Below, piece after piece: positions 13,101 to 19,291 of a stretch of DNA of 19,291 bases; position 1 is the stretch's first letter; each line of letters starts with the position of its first letter. The stretch is from an uncultured Bacteroidales bacterium (GTDB lineage Bacteria; Bacteroidota; Bacteroidia; Bacteroidales; Bacteroidaceae), in contig CALDKD010000126.1 in assembly GCA_937898885.1 (NCBI GenBank), positions 1-19,291 on the forward strand. Direction: 5' to 3'. The notes below the pieces were generated by a model, which saw only the letters and a program-made list of their open reading frames with translations, was not told the DNA's origin and ran no database searches. A program made the position numbers and the translations under genes.

Positions 13101-14942
13101 TTAAAGCTGCTGCATATCGTTCAGATGCTTGTAGTAGCCGTTCAGCGCAAGCAACTCCTCGTGCGTACCACGCTCGACAATGCAACCCTCGTGTACCACA
13201 CATATCTCGTCGGCGCTCTTGATGGTTGAGAGCCTGTGTGCTATGGCTATGGTGGTACGGTCCTTCATCAGACGCTCCAGAGCCTCCTGGACAAGGCGCT
13301 CCGACTCCGTATCGAGCGCGCTTGTAGCCTCATCAAGAATCAGTATCGGCGGGTTCTTCAGAATGGCGCGGGCAATGCTGATACGCTGGCGCTGTCCGCC
13401 TGAGAGAAGACAGCCGCGGTCTCCGATATTGGTGTCATAGCCCTTCTCGGACTCCATGATGAAATCGTGGGCGTTGGCAATCCTCGCAGCGGCCTCAACC
13501 TGCTCGCGGGTAGCTCCCTGCACGCCGAATGTAATGTTATTGTAGAAAGTATCGTTGAACAGGATAGCCTCCTGATTCACATTGCCCATCATACCGCGCA
13601 GGGAGCGCAGGGAGAGGTCCCGCACGTCCACGCCATCAATGGTGATCGAGCCCGATGTCACATCGTAGAAACGTGGCAGCAGGTCCACCAATGTGGATTT
13701 TCCCGAGCCCGACTGCCCTACCAGCGCTATGGTCTTTCCCTTCGGGATGGTCAGGTTGATGTTCTTCAGCACCGGCCTGTCGGCCTCATACTGGAACGAC
13801 ACATCGTGATACTCTATGCGGTCGTTCATTCCCTTGGCCTCAACAGGATTCTCCTTGTCTGTTATGTTATTCTCCGCAAGCAGGATCTTGTCTATACGCT
13901 CTACTGAAGCAAGTCCCTTCGGAATGGAATATCCGGCCTTGGACACGTCCTTGATAGGATTGATCACACTGTACAGGATAGTAAGATAGTAAATGAACTC
14001 CGACGCGTTGATCTCCGCCCTGTCGCCAAGGATAAGAGAGCCGCCGTACCAGAGCACCAGCACAATCAGGGCAGTCCCCATAAACTCGCTCACCGGATGA
14101 GCCGACGCCTGACGGATACTCACGTGGTTGCTGGCAGTGCGGAGCTGCTCGCTGCTGCCGGAGAAACGCGAGGACATCTTCTTCTCGGCCAGGAAAGCCT
14201 TGACAACACGCAGGCCTCCAAGAGTCTCCTCCAGCTGCGACATCGTATCGCTCCAGCGCTCCTGCACCTCAAGCGACTCGGCCTTCAGCTTTCGTCCTAT
14301 CAGTCCCATAATCCATACAATGGCCGGAGCCACCACAATGGTGAAGATGGTCATCTGCCAGCTTATCACGAACAAGGTTGTCATATAGACGACTATCAGG
14401 ATAGGATTCTTGATGAGCATATCCAGCGAGTTGGCTATGGAGTTGTCAATCTCGGAGACATCGCCGCTCATACGGGTGATGATATCGCCCTTGCGCTCCT
14501 TAGAGAAGAAGGACATTGGCAGGTCCAGCACCTTATCGTATATACGCACGCGCACATCGCGGATAACGCCGTTGCGCAGAGGCACCATCACCGCGGACGA
14601 CGCGAAATAGCAACCAGTCTTGAACAGGGTGAGCACCACCAGGATAATGCCAAGAATAAGCAGTGCGGTGGATGCGCCATACTGCTCAATCCAGCCATTC
14701 ACATAATAATAGAAGTTATTCTTCAGGACAGAGAACTCCGGCAGGCCAAGCTTGCCATAAGTCACAGCCTGATATGTGTATGTGGTGTCGTTCACCTTGA
14801 ACAGGAGCTCAAGTATCGGGGCTATGAGCGCAAACGAGAAAACATTAAGGAAAGCGGAAAGTATATTGAATATGACAGCCCACGTAAGGTTACTTCTGTA
14901 GGGCCTTACAAATCTTCTCAGGAAACTGAACAAATCTTTCAT
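13101..14942 (-). CDS. MsbA-like ABC exporter, fused permease and ATPase
   Basis: A half-transporter of the lipid/multidrug exporter type that works as a homodimer in the inner membrane. The 613-residue protein has a six-span membrane domain (about 15-345) and a nucleotide-binding domain (about 375-613). It contains Walker A GQSGSGKST (409-417), Q-loop Gln457, signature LSGGQ (513-517), Walker B ILILDEAT (533-540, Glu538) and switch His569. An insert between spans 1 and 2 (about 50-85, tyrosine-rich) makes a larger periplasmic loop than in E. coli MsbA. The downstream PAP2 phosphatase and divergent flippase suggest a lipid or glycolipid substrate, but drug export cannot be excluded. A consensus -7 box lies 19 bases upstream of the ATG. 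Confidence 0.92.
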   Translation of the reverse strand: MKDLFSFLRRFVRPYRSNLTWAVIFNILSAFLNVFSFALIAPILELLFKVNDTTYTYQAVTYGKLGLPEFSVLKNNFYYYVNGWIEQYGASTALLILGIILVVLTLFKTGCYFASSAVMVPLRNGVIRDVRVRIYDKVLDLPMSFFSKERKGDIITRMSGDVSEIDNSIANSLDMLIKNPILIVVYMTTLFVISWQMTIFTIVVAPAIVWIMGLIGRKLKAESLEVQERWSDTMSQLEETLGGLRVVKAFLAEKKMSSRFSGSSEQLRTASNHVSIRQASAHPVSEFMGTALIVLVLWYGGSLILGDRAEINASEFIYYLTILYSVINPIKDVSKAGYSIPKGLASVERIDKILLAENNITDKENPVEAKGMNDRIEYHDVSFQYEADRPVLKNINLTIPKGKTIALVGQSGSGKSTLVDLLPRFYDVTSGSITIDGVDVRDLSLRSLRGMMGNVNQEAILFNDTFYNNITFGVQGATREQVEAAARIANAHDFIMESEKGYDTNIGDRGCLLSGGQRQRISIARAILKNPPILILDEATSALDTESERLVQEALERLMKDRTTIAIAHRLSTIKSADEICVVHEGCIVERGTHEELLALNGYYKHLNDMQQL

Positions 14943-14961
14943 TCATCGAAACTTTAGAGGG

Positions 14962-14969
14962 CAAAGTTA
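14962..14969 (-). promoter_or_regulatory. -7 box of the ABC exporter promoter
   Basis: TAACTTTG on the minus strand matches TAnnTTTG exactly, 19 bases before the ATG at 14942. No good TTTG box is seen at the expected distance. Confidence 0.55.
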
Positions 14970-14990
14970 ACGATTTTTCCCGCAATTGGC

Positions 14991-14998
14991 TAATTTTG
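14991..14998 (+). promoter_or_regulatory. -7 box of the flippase promoter
   Basis: TAATTTTG matches TAnnTTTG exactly, 21 bases before ATG 15020. The upstream box is weak. It lies 21 bases from the divergent -7 box of the ABC exporter gene. It also covers the alternative flippase ATG at 14996, which decides the start downstream. Confidence 0.55.
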
Positions 14999-15019
14999 CA
15001 TAACTATAACATATATTGT

Positions 15020-16519
15020 ATGGCAAACAAGATGGCGGCACTGGCCAAGGACACGGCCATTTACGGACTCAGCAGCATATTGGGAAAATGCTTTAATTTC
15101 CTGCTAACCCCCTTATTCACATACGCCATCACGGACAACAAGGCGCTGTACGGAGCGTACGTAAACATTTACGCCTGGACGGGACTTATTCTGGTAATCC
15201 TCACTTTCGGAATGGAGACTACAATGTTCAGGTTCGCCAACAAGGAAGGCAACGACCCCAGGCGCGTCTATTCCACATCGTGGTTCTTCGTGGCGATGCT
15301 GTCAATGGCTTTCGCGGCCCTCTGCTGGATTTTCACCGTCCCTATCTGCGAGGCTTTGGGTTATTCGGACCATACTGAATACATAAGGACTATGTCACTT
15401 GTAGTGGCTGTTGATTCCATACAGTGCGTTATGTTCTCATACCTGAGATACCGCAAGCAGCCTGTCAAGTTCGCCGGAATGAAACTGCTCAACATTTTCC
15501 TGTCACTGATATTGAACGTAATACTCGTCAAGACCATTTACGAGCCTGTCGTGGACGGCACAAGAGTGGTCTCCTGGTTCAGTCCGGACAACATCATCAG
15601 CTGGGCGTTCTACATCAACCTGTTCTGCTCGTGCATAATGTTTCCTTTCTTCGCGCCGGAGTTCAGGCACCTGCGCGCAGGCTTCGACCGCACACTTATG
15701 CGTCAGATGCTGTCCTACTCCTGGCCAATCGTCATTCTGGGACTGGCGGGAATACTGAACCTGCACGCCGACAAGATCTGCTACACGTGGATTATCCCCG
15801 GAGATGAGGGACGGGACCAGCTGGCCGAATACGGAGGCTGCGTCAAGGTGGCTGTAATAATGACTATGCTGACCCAGGCGTTCCGTTACGCATACGAGCC
15901 TATGGTGTTCAGCGCCGCCCTCAACGACAAGGAGGGGCAGAAAAAGATGTATGCCGACGCGATGAAGTACTTCATCATTTTCGCGTTGCTGGCATTTCTG
16001 ACAGTGATGTTCTATATGGACATACTGAAATTCATTGTGGGCAGAGAGTACCGTGACGGACTGAAGGTAATTCCTATTGTTATGATGGGCGAGATATTTA
16101 TGGGTGTCTATTTCAACCTGTCATTCTGGTACAAGCTCACAGACCAGACCTGGTGGGGTGCCGTGTTCTCAAGTATCGGATGCATCGTGCTGCTGGCAAT
16201 AAACTTCCTGTTCGTGCCCAAGGTGGGATATATGGCCTGCGCCTGGGGAGGCTTCGCCGCATTCGCCATCTGTATGCTTATGTCCTACTTCACAGGACAG
16301 AGGCACTACCCCATAGACTATCCGCTCAAGGAAATTCTCAAGTATGTCCTGCTGGCAGGCATCCTGTATGTGGCCTATGTGCTGATAGATAAGACCAGCC
16401 TGACAGTCTGGCTTAAGATTATAGTCAACACCGGCCTGCTCTGCGTATATCTGGCATATATCCTGAAAAAGGATCTGCCTCTGAGGTCGCTTCCCGTAAT
16501 AGGACGTTATTTCCGCTGA
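15020..16519 (+). CDS. Wzx-like polysaccharide/oligosaccharide flippase (MOP superfamily)
   Basis: An integral inner-membrane protein expected to flip lipid-linked oligosaccharide to the periplasmic face. The 499-residue protein is hydrophobic, with about 12-14 predicted spans, and starts with the family-typical LAKDTAIYGLSSILGKCFNF. The last third continues as paired spans (about 390-490). The frame is open upstream to an ATG at 14996, but that ATG sits within the promoter's -7 box, so MANKMAALAKD at 15020 is chosen. It has no adjacent glycosyltransferases, so it is not inside an obvious capsule cluster. manC in the same window could supply sugar donors. Lipid substrate and polymer are unknown. 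It may instead belong to the broader, uncharacterised MATE/Wzx relatives. Confidence 0.85.
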   Translation: MANKMAALAKDTAIYGLSSILGKCFNFLLTPLFTYAITDNKALYGAYVNIYAWTGLILVILTFGMETTMFRFANKEGNDPRRVYSTSWFFVAMLSMAFAALCWIFTVPICEALGYSDHTEYIRTMSLVVAVDSIQCVMFSYLRYRKQPVKFAGMKLLNIFLSLILNVILVKTIYEPVVDGTRVVSWFSPDNIISWAFYINLFCSCIMFPFFAPEFRHLRAGFDRTLMRQMLSYSWPIVILGLAGILNLHADKICYTWIIPGDEGRDQLAEYGGCVKVAVIMTMLTQAFRYAYEPMVFSAALNDKEGQKKMYADAMKYFIIFALLAFLTVMFYMDILKFIVGREYRDGLKVIPIVMMGEIFMGVYFNLSFWYKLTDQTWWGAVFSSIGCIVLLAINFLFVPKVGYMACAWGGFAAFAICMLMSYFTGQRHYPIDYPLKEILKYVLLAGILYVAYVLIDKTSLTVWLKIIVNTGLLCVYLAYILKKDLPLRSLPVIGRYFR

Positions 16520-16530
16520 GCCGGTCTTCC

Positions 16531-16551
16531 TGCCAACTTATTCCATTGGCA
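16531..16551. repeat. short inverted repeat between the flippase and the esterase promoter
   Basis: TGCCAA (16531-16536) and TTGGCA (16546-16551) are perfect complements around a 9-base loop and directly precede the TTTG box of the esterase promoter. It may be a weak flippase terminator (AT-rich sequence follows, without a true T-run) or an operator for the esterase operon. Confidence 0.3.
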
Positions 16552-16584
16552 TTTGTATAAATTATTGAAAAATTAGTAAGTTTG
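16552..16584 (+). promoter_or_regulatory. Bacteroidota-type promoter for the esterase operon
   Basis: TTTG at 16552-16555, a 21-base spacer and TAAGTTTG at 16577-16584 match the consensus in both boxes. The esterase ATG follows 27 bases after the -7 box. Confidence 0.72.
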
Positions 16585-16611
16585 CATAAACAATCAAGAT
16601 TAACAATTTCT

Positions 16612-17808
16612 ATGAGAAAAATTATCCTTTCACTTATGGCATTGGCCACATTGTCTGCCTATGCGCAGTTCGGCGGCCGCGGTCAGGGCAATCCCACCGT
16701 GCCTTCAGTAACCGAGAATGTAACCGAGGACTTCAAGCCCGCATCGAACAATCAGGCTAACCACCAGTATCCTATGGTCAACTCACAGCGTATGGTGCGC
16801 GCGCAGATCTCAGCGCCGAACGCTACCGCTGTAGGACTTGACATAGACGGCAAGATATACTCAATGACCAAAGATGAGAAGGGCGTATGGACCGGCACCT
16901 CAGCTCCCCAGGACGAGGGTTTCCACTACTATCAGCTCAACATTGACGGCGCGAGCGTTCCGGATCCGGGAAGCCTGTACTATTATGGCGCAAGCCGTTG
17001 GGGCAGCGGAATCGAGGTCCCGTCGGCCGATCAGGACATCTGGCAGGTGAGGAACGTTCCTCAAGGTTCAATGAACGAGGTGTTCTACTGGTCAACCGTA
17101 ACCGAGCAGATGCGTCACTGCTACATTTACTTCCCGAATGAGTACTACACCAACCCGACCAAGAAGTTCCCGGTTCTGTACCTTATGCACGGTATGGGCG
17201 AGAACGAGCACGGATGGGCTGAGCAGGGCCACACCGGTCAGATAATGGACAACCTGATCGCAGAGGGCAAGGCTACTCCGTTCATCATTGTCATTGACTG
17301 TCTGGATGCACGTGCCGCACAGCCGGCGGCTCCTGCGGCAGCTCCTCAGGGCGCTCCTCAGGGTGGCCAGCGCAGAATGGGCTTCGGCGGCTTCGGTATG
17401 GGCGGCGCATTCCAGGATGTCCTGCTCAAGGACATCATTCCGATGGTAGAGAAGAACTATCGCGTAATAGCCGATCCTCAGCATCGCGCAATGGCAGGCC
17501 TGTCAATGGGCGGTATGACCACTCACTCAGTGACACTTGCCAATCCTACCACATTCGCATATGTAGGTATGTTCAGCGGCGGTACATTCAACACCAGCGA
17601 GCTTGAGAACAACAACGACTTCAAGAAGACCAACAAGGTCCTGTTCATGAGCTGCGGAGGCAAGGAGAATATGGGTGTCATGGAGGCTGCTGAGAATCTG
17701 AAGAAGATTGGCGTCAACGCATACGGCTACATCTCACCGGAGACCGCTCACGAGTGGCACACCTGGCGTCGTTCACTGTACCAGTTCGTACAGCTTATCT
17801 TCAAGTAA
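16612..17808 (+). CDS. secreted CE1-type esterase with N-terminal E-set (CBM48-like) domain, copy 1
   Basis: Predicted exported carbohydrate esterase of the enterochelin-esterase/feruloyl-esterase type, 398 residues. The signal peptide is MRKIILSLMALATLSAYA, cleaved before Gln19. An E-set domain (about 40-145; EGFHYYQLNIDG, DPGSLYYYG) is followed by the alpha/beta hydrolase (about 155-398). Ser298 lies in AGLSMGGM, His380 in ETAHEWHTWRR, and HGMGENEHGW forms the oxyanion-side loop. At 235-265 is an Ala/Pro/Gln/Gly-rich insert. The expected acid position reads CGGKEN, so the triad Asp is not obvious. The ORF extends 10 codons upstream, into the promoter's -7 box, so ATG 16612 is chosen. It is first of a two-gene operon with a paralogue. 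Substrate is inferred as acylated polysaccharide, not shown. Confidence 0.87.
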   Translation: MRKIILSLMALATLSAYAQFGGRGQGNPTVPSVTENVTEDFKPASNNQANHQYPMVNSQRMVRAQISAPNATAVGLDIDGKIYSMTKDEKGVWTGTSAPQDEGFHYYQLNIDGASVPDPGSLYYYGASRWGSGIEVPSADQDIWQVRNVPQGSMNEVFYWSTVTEQMRHCYIYFPNEYYTNPTKKFPVLYLMHGMGENEHGWAEQGHTGQIMDNLIAEGKATPFIIVIDCLDARAAQPAAPAAAPQGAPQGGQRRMGFGGFGMGGAFQDVLLKDIIPMVEKNYRVIADPQHRAMAGLSMGGMTTHSVTLANPTTFAYVGMFSGGTFNTSELENNNDFKKTNKVLFMSCGGKENMGVMEAAENLKKIGVNAYGYISPETAHEWHTWRRSLYQFVQLIFK

Positions 17809-17843
17809 GAATTTTTCGCGACAATCTCTTTTAATTAACTAAT

Positions 17844-19091
17844 ATGAAGAAATTTGCAGTTCTTTTCAGTGCGGCTCTCCTTACAGCCGGTTTCTGCGCA
17901 GCGCAGGACACTGAGATCAAGGAGGATTTCGTTCCCTCCTCAATGAACCAGCCGGGACAGCAGTACCCGATGGTAAACTCACAGGGCTACGCCCGTTTCC
18001 GCATCAACGCTCCTCAGGCACAGTCCGTATCAGTAGGTCTGGGTCTTGGCGGCACTCACGGTGGCACAGACCTCGTAAAGGGCGAGGACGGCTATTGGAT
18101 GGGAACCACAAGCGCTCCTCTGGTAGAGGGCTTCCACTATTATCACCTGACAATTGACGGTGGCACATTCAACGACCCCGGCACAAACAACTACTATGGC
18201 TCTACACGTTGGGAGAGCGGTATTGAGATTCCGACCAATGAGGATAAGGACATCTATGCTGAGCGTAACATCCCGCACGGATTCGTACAGCAGATTCTTG
18301 TATGGTCAGAGAGCCGCAACGAGCTGGCACGCGCATTCGTCTATACTCCTCCTACATATCACGCTGACAAGGCAGATGTCAAGTATCCGGTTCTGTACCT
18401 GCAGCACGGCTGGGGTGAGGATGAGACCGCCTGGATGACACAGGGTCACGCAAACCTTATTCTTGACAACCTGATTGCCGATGGCAAGATTAAGCCTGTA
18501 ATTGTAGTCTGCACATACGGTATGACCAACGGTGGCTTCGGCCCGGGTATGGGCTTCGGTGGGCCACGTCCGCAGGGCCCACGTCCTGCAGCAGGTGCTC
18601 AGGGCCCACGCCCACAGGGTCCCGCAGGTGCTCCGGCAGCACGTCCGCAGGGCCAGCGTCCGGCCGGTGGCTTCGGTGGTTTCGGCAGCAACGAGGGCTT
18701 CCAGAAGTTCCTCTGCGACGAGCTTGTTCCATATGTTGACGCTCACTTCCGCACTATCGCAAACAAGGACAACCGTGCTATGGCCGGTCTGTCAATGGGT
18801 GGTATGGAGACTCACTCCATCACTCTGGCACGTCCTGAGATGTTCGGTTACTATGGTCTGCTCTCAGGCGGTCAGTACAACCCGTCAGAGATTCAGGACA
18901 AGAATCAAGTAAAGAAGATCTTTATGAGCTGCGGTGAGAAGGAGAGTCCGGATGCCATCAACAATTCCGCCAAGTCTCTGAAGGAAGCAGGTTATGACGC
19001 AATGGGCTATGTATCACCGAATACCGCCCACGAGTTCCTGACCTGGCGCCGCTCACTCTATCAGATGCTTCAATTCTTCTGGGGCAAGTAA
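17844..19091 (+). CDS. secreted CE1-type esterase with N-terminal E-set (CBM48-like) domain, copy 2
   Basis: Paralogue of the preceding gene with the same plan, 415 residues. The signal peptide is about 1-20 (ending FCAA, with Gln21 as likely mature start). The E-set domain (about 28-135) contains EGFHYYHLTIDG and DPGTNNYYGS. In the hydrolase domain, Ser317 is in AGLSMGGM and His396 in NTAHEFLTWRR. The insert at the same site is longer (about 228-284) and built from repeated GPRPQGP-like units. The expected acid region reads CGEKESPD. It starts 35 bases after copy 1 with no promoter between and a strong terminator after, so the two are co-transcribed. A pair with divergent inserts suggests different substrates or surface partners. 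Feruloyl or acetyl esterase activity on xylan is a family-based guess. Confidence 0.87.
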   Translation: MKKFAVLFSAALLTAGFCAAQDTEIKEDFVPSSMNQPGQQYPMVNSQGYARFRINAPQAQSVSVGLGLGGTHGGTDLVKGEDGYWMGTTSAPLVEGFHYYHLTIDGGTFNDPGTNNYYGSTRWESGIEIPTNEDKDIYAERNIPHGFVQQILVWSESRNELARAFVYTPPTYHADKADVKYPVLYLQHGWGEDETAWMTQGHANLILDNLIADGKIKPVIVVCTYGMTNGGFGPGMGFGGPRPQGPRPAAGAQGPRPQGPAGAPAARPQGQRPAGGFGGFGSNEGFQKFLCDELVPYVDAHFRTIANKDNRAMAGLSMGGMETHSITLARPEMFGYYGLLSGGQYNPSEIQDKNQVKKIFMSCGEKESPDAINNSAKSLKEAGYDAMGYVSPNTAHEFLTWRRSLYQMLQFFWGK

Positions 19092-19115
19092 TCATTACTG
19101 ATAACAAATAACAGT

Positions 19116-19151
19116 AAAGCGGCTGGAAGGGATTCCAGCCGCTTTTTTTTT
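19116..19151 (+). terminator. strong Rho-independent terminator of the esterase operon
   Basis: AAAGCGGCTGGAA (19116-19128) and its exact complement (19133-19145) form a 13-bp stem with loop GGGA, followed by nine T residues (19143-19151). It begins 24 bases after the stop codon of copy 2. Confidence 0.95.
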
Positions 19152-19160
19152 GCGTTTCTG

Positions 19161-19242
19161 TCGCAGCAAGGCAGCTATCAGAGGGCGTTGCAACAAAGGC
19201 CGCAGTCAGAGACTATTGCAGCAAGGCCGCAGTCAGAGGCTG
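19161..19242. repeat. three imperfect 27-28-bp tandem repeats
   Basis: Units at 19161-19187, 19188-19215 and 19216-19242 share the pattern TTGCAGCAAGGCCGCAGTCAG followed by a variable end. Units 2 and 3 are nearly identical; unit 1 is more diverged. There is no spacer-repeat structure, so it is not CRISPR. One plus-strand frame stays open through the repeats to the window edge (Q, A and R rich), but it has no start codon. The last 49 bases after the repeats show nothing I recognise. Confidence 0.65.
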
Positions 19243-19291
19243 TCTTTGGGGCCAGGCTCTACGAAGCCTACTCGCTACGCCGTGAAATGCT

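Noticed and set aside
14097..14957. 286-codon open frame on the plus strand opposite the ABC exporter
   Set aside because: The exporter gene has all ABC motifs; the opposite frame is His/Gln-rich without a known fold and is a shadow of it.
19161..19242. CRISPR array
   Set aside because: The units are directly adjacent without spacers, imperfect, and no cas genes are present.

Overview
The window reads as chromosomal DNA of a member of the Bacteroidales (phylum Bacteroidota). Evidence for this is the repeated promoter signature TAnnTTTG with an upstream TTTG/TTG box about 17-22 bases away, the absence of clear Shine-Dalgarno sequences, a DUF4369/TlpA-like lipoprotein, C-terminally extended S41 and PAP2 proteins, and a tandem pair of secreted CE1-type esterases of the kind common in gut Bacteroidales. 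Genus cannot be decided from the sequence alone.

Layout. Positions 1-220 hold the 3' end of an unrecognised, apparently frameshifted gene. A tRNA-Leu(CAA) gene (minus) and manC (plus; GDP-mannose supply) diverge from a short bidirectional promoter region. manC converges on an S41 C-terminal processing peptidase with no base between the two stop codons. tRNA-Asn(GTT) follows with promoter and terminator, and a 20-base copy of its 3' end lies 94 bp downstream. A run of minus-strand genes comes next: a DMT-family transporter, then greA-HIT (4-base overlap), a thioredoxin-fold lipoprotein lacking CXXC, and polynucleotide phosphorylase (1-base overlap with the lipoprotein gene). An M16 peptidase and a PfkB-family sugar kinase diverge from overlapping promoters. 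The kinase overlaps the end of a PAP2 phosphatase gene that carries a beta-rich C-terminal domain and lies downstream of an MsbA-like ABC exporter. The exporter diverges from a Wzx-like flippase, which is followed by two paralogous secreted esterases, a strong terminator and three 27-28-bp tandem repeats at the edge.

Function. Much of the window is housekeeping: transcription elongation (GreA), RNA decay (PNPase), proteolysis (S41, M16) and tRNAs. An envelope theme is added by ManC, the ABC exporter, the flippase and the PAP2 enzyme. The esterase pair is the most accessory-looking part and may remove acyl groups from plant polysaccharide; no SusC/SusD genes are visible.

The points most worth following are a promoter-terminator arrangement inside the greA leader that resembles the E. 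coli GraL arrangement, a promoter almost touching the manC start codon (probable leaderless mRNA), the tRNA-Asn 3'-end duplication, the Pro/Gln/Gly-rich inserts at the same place in both esterases, and clustered palindromes upstream of pnp. No single new defence or mobile system is evident.
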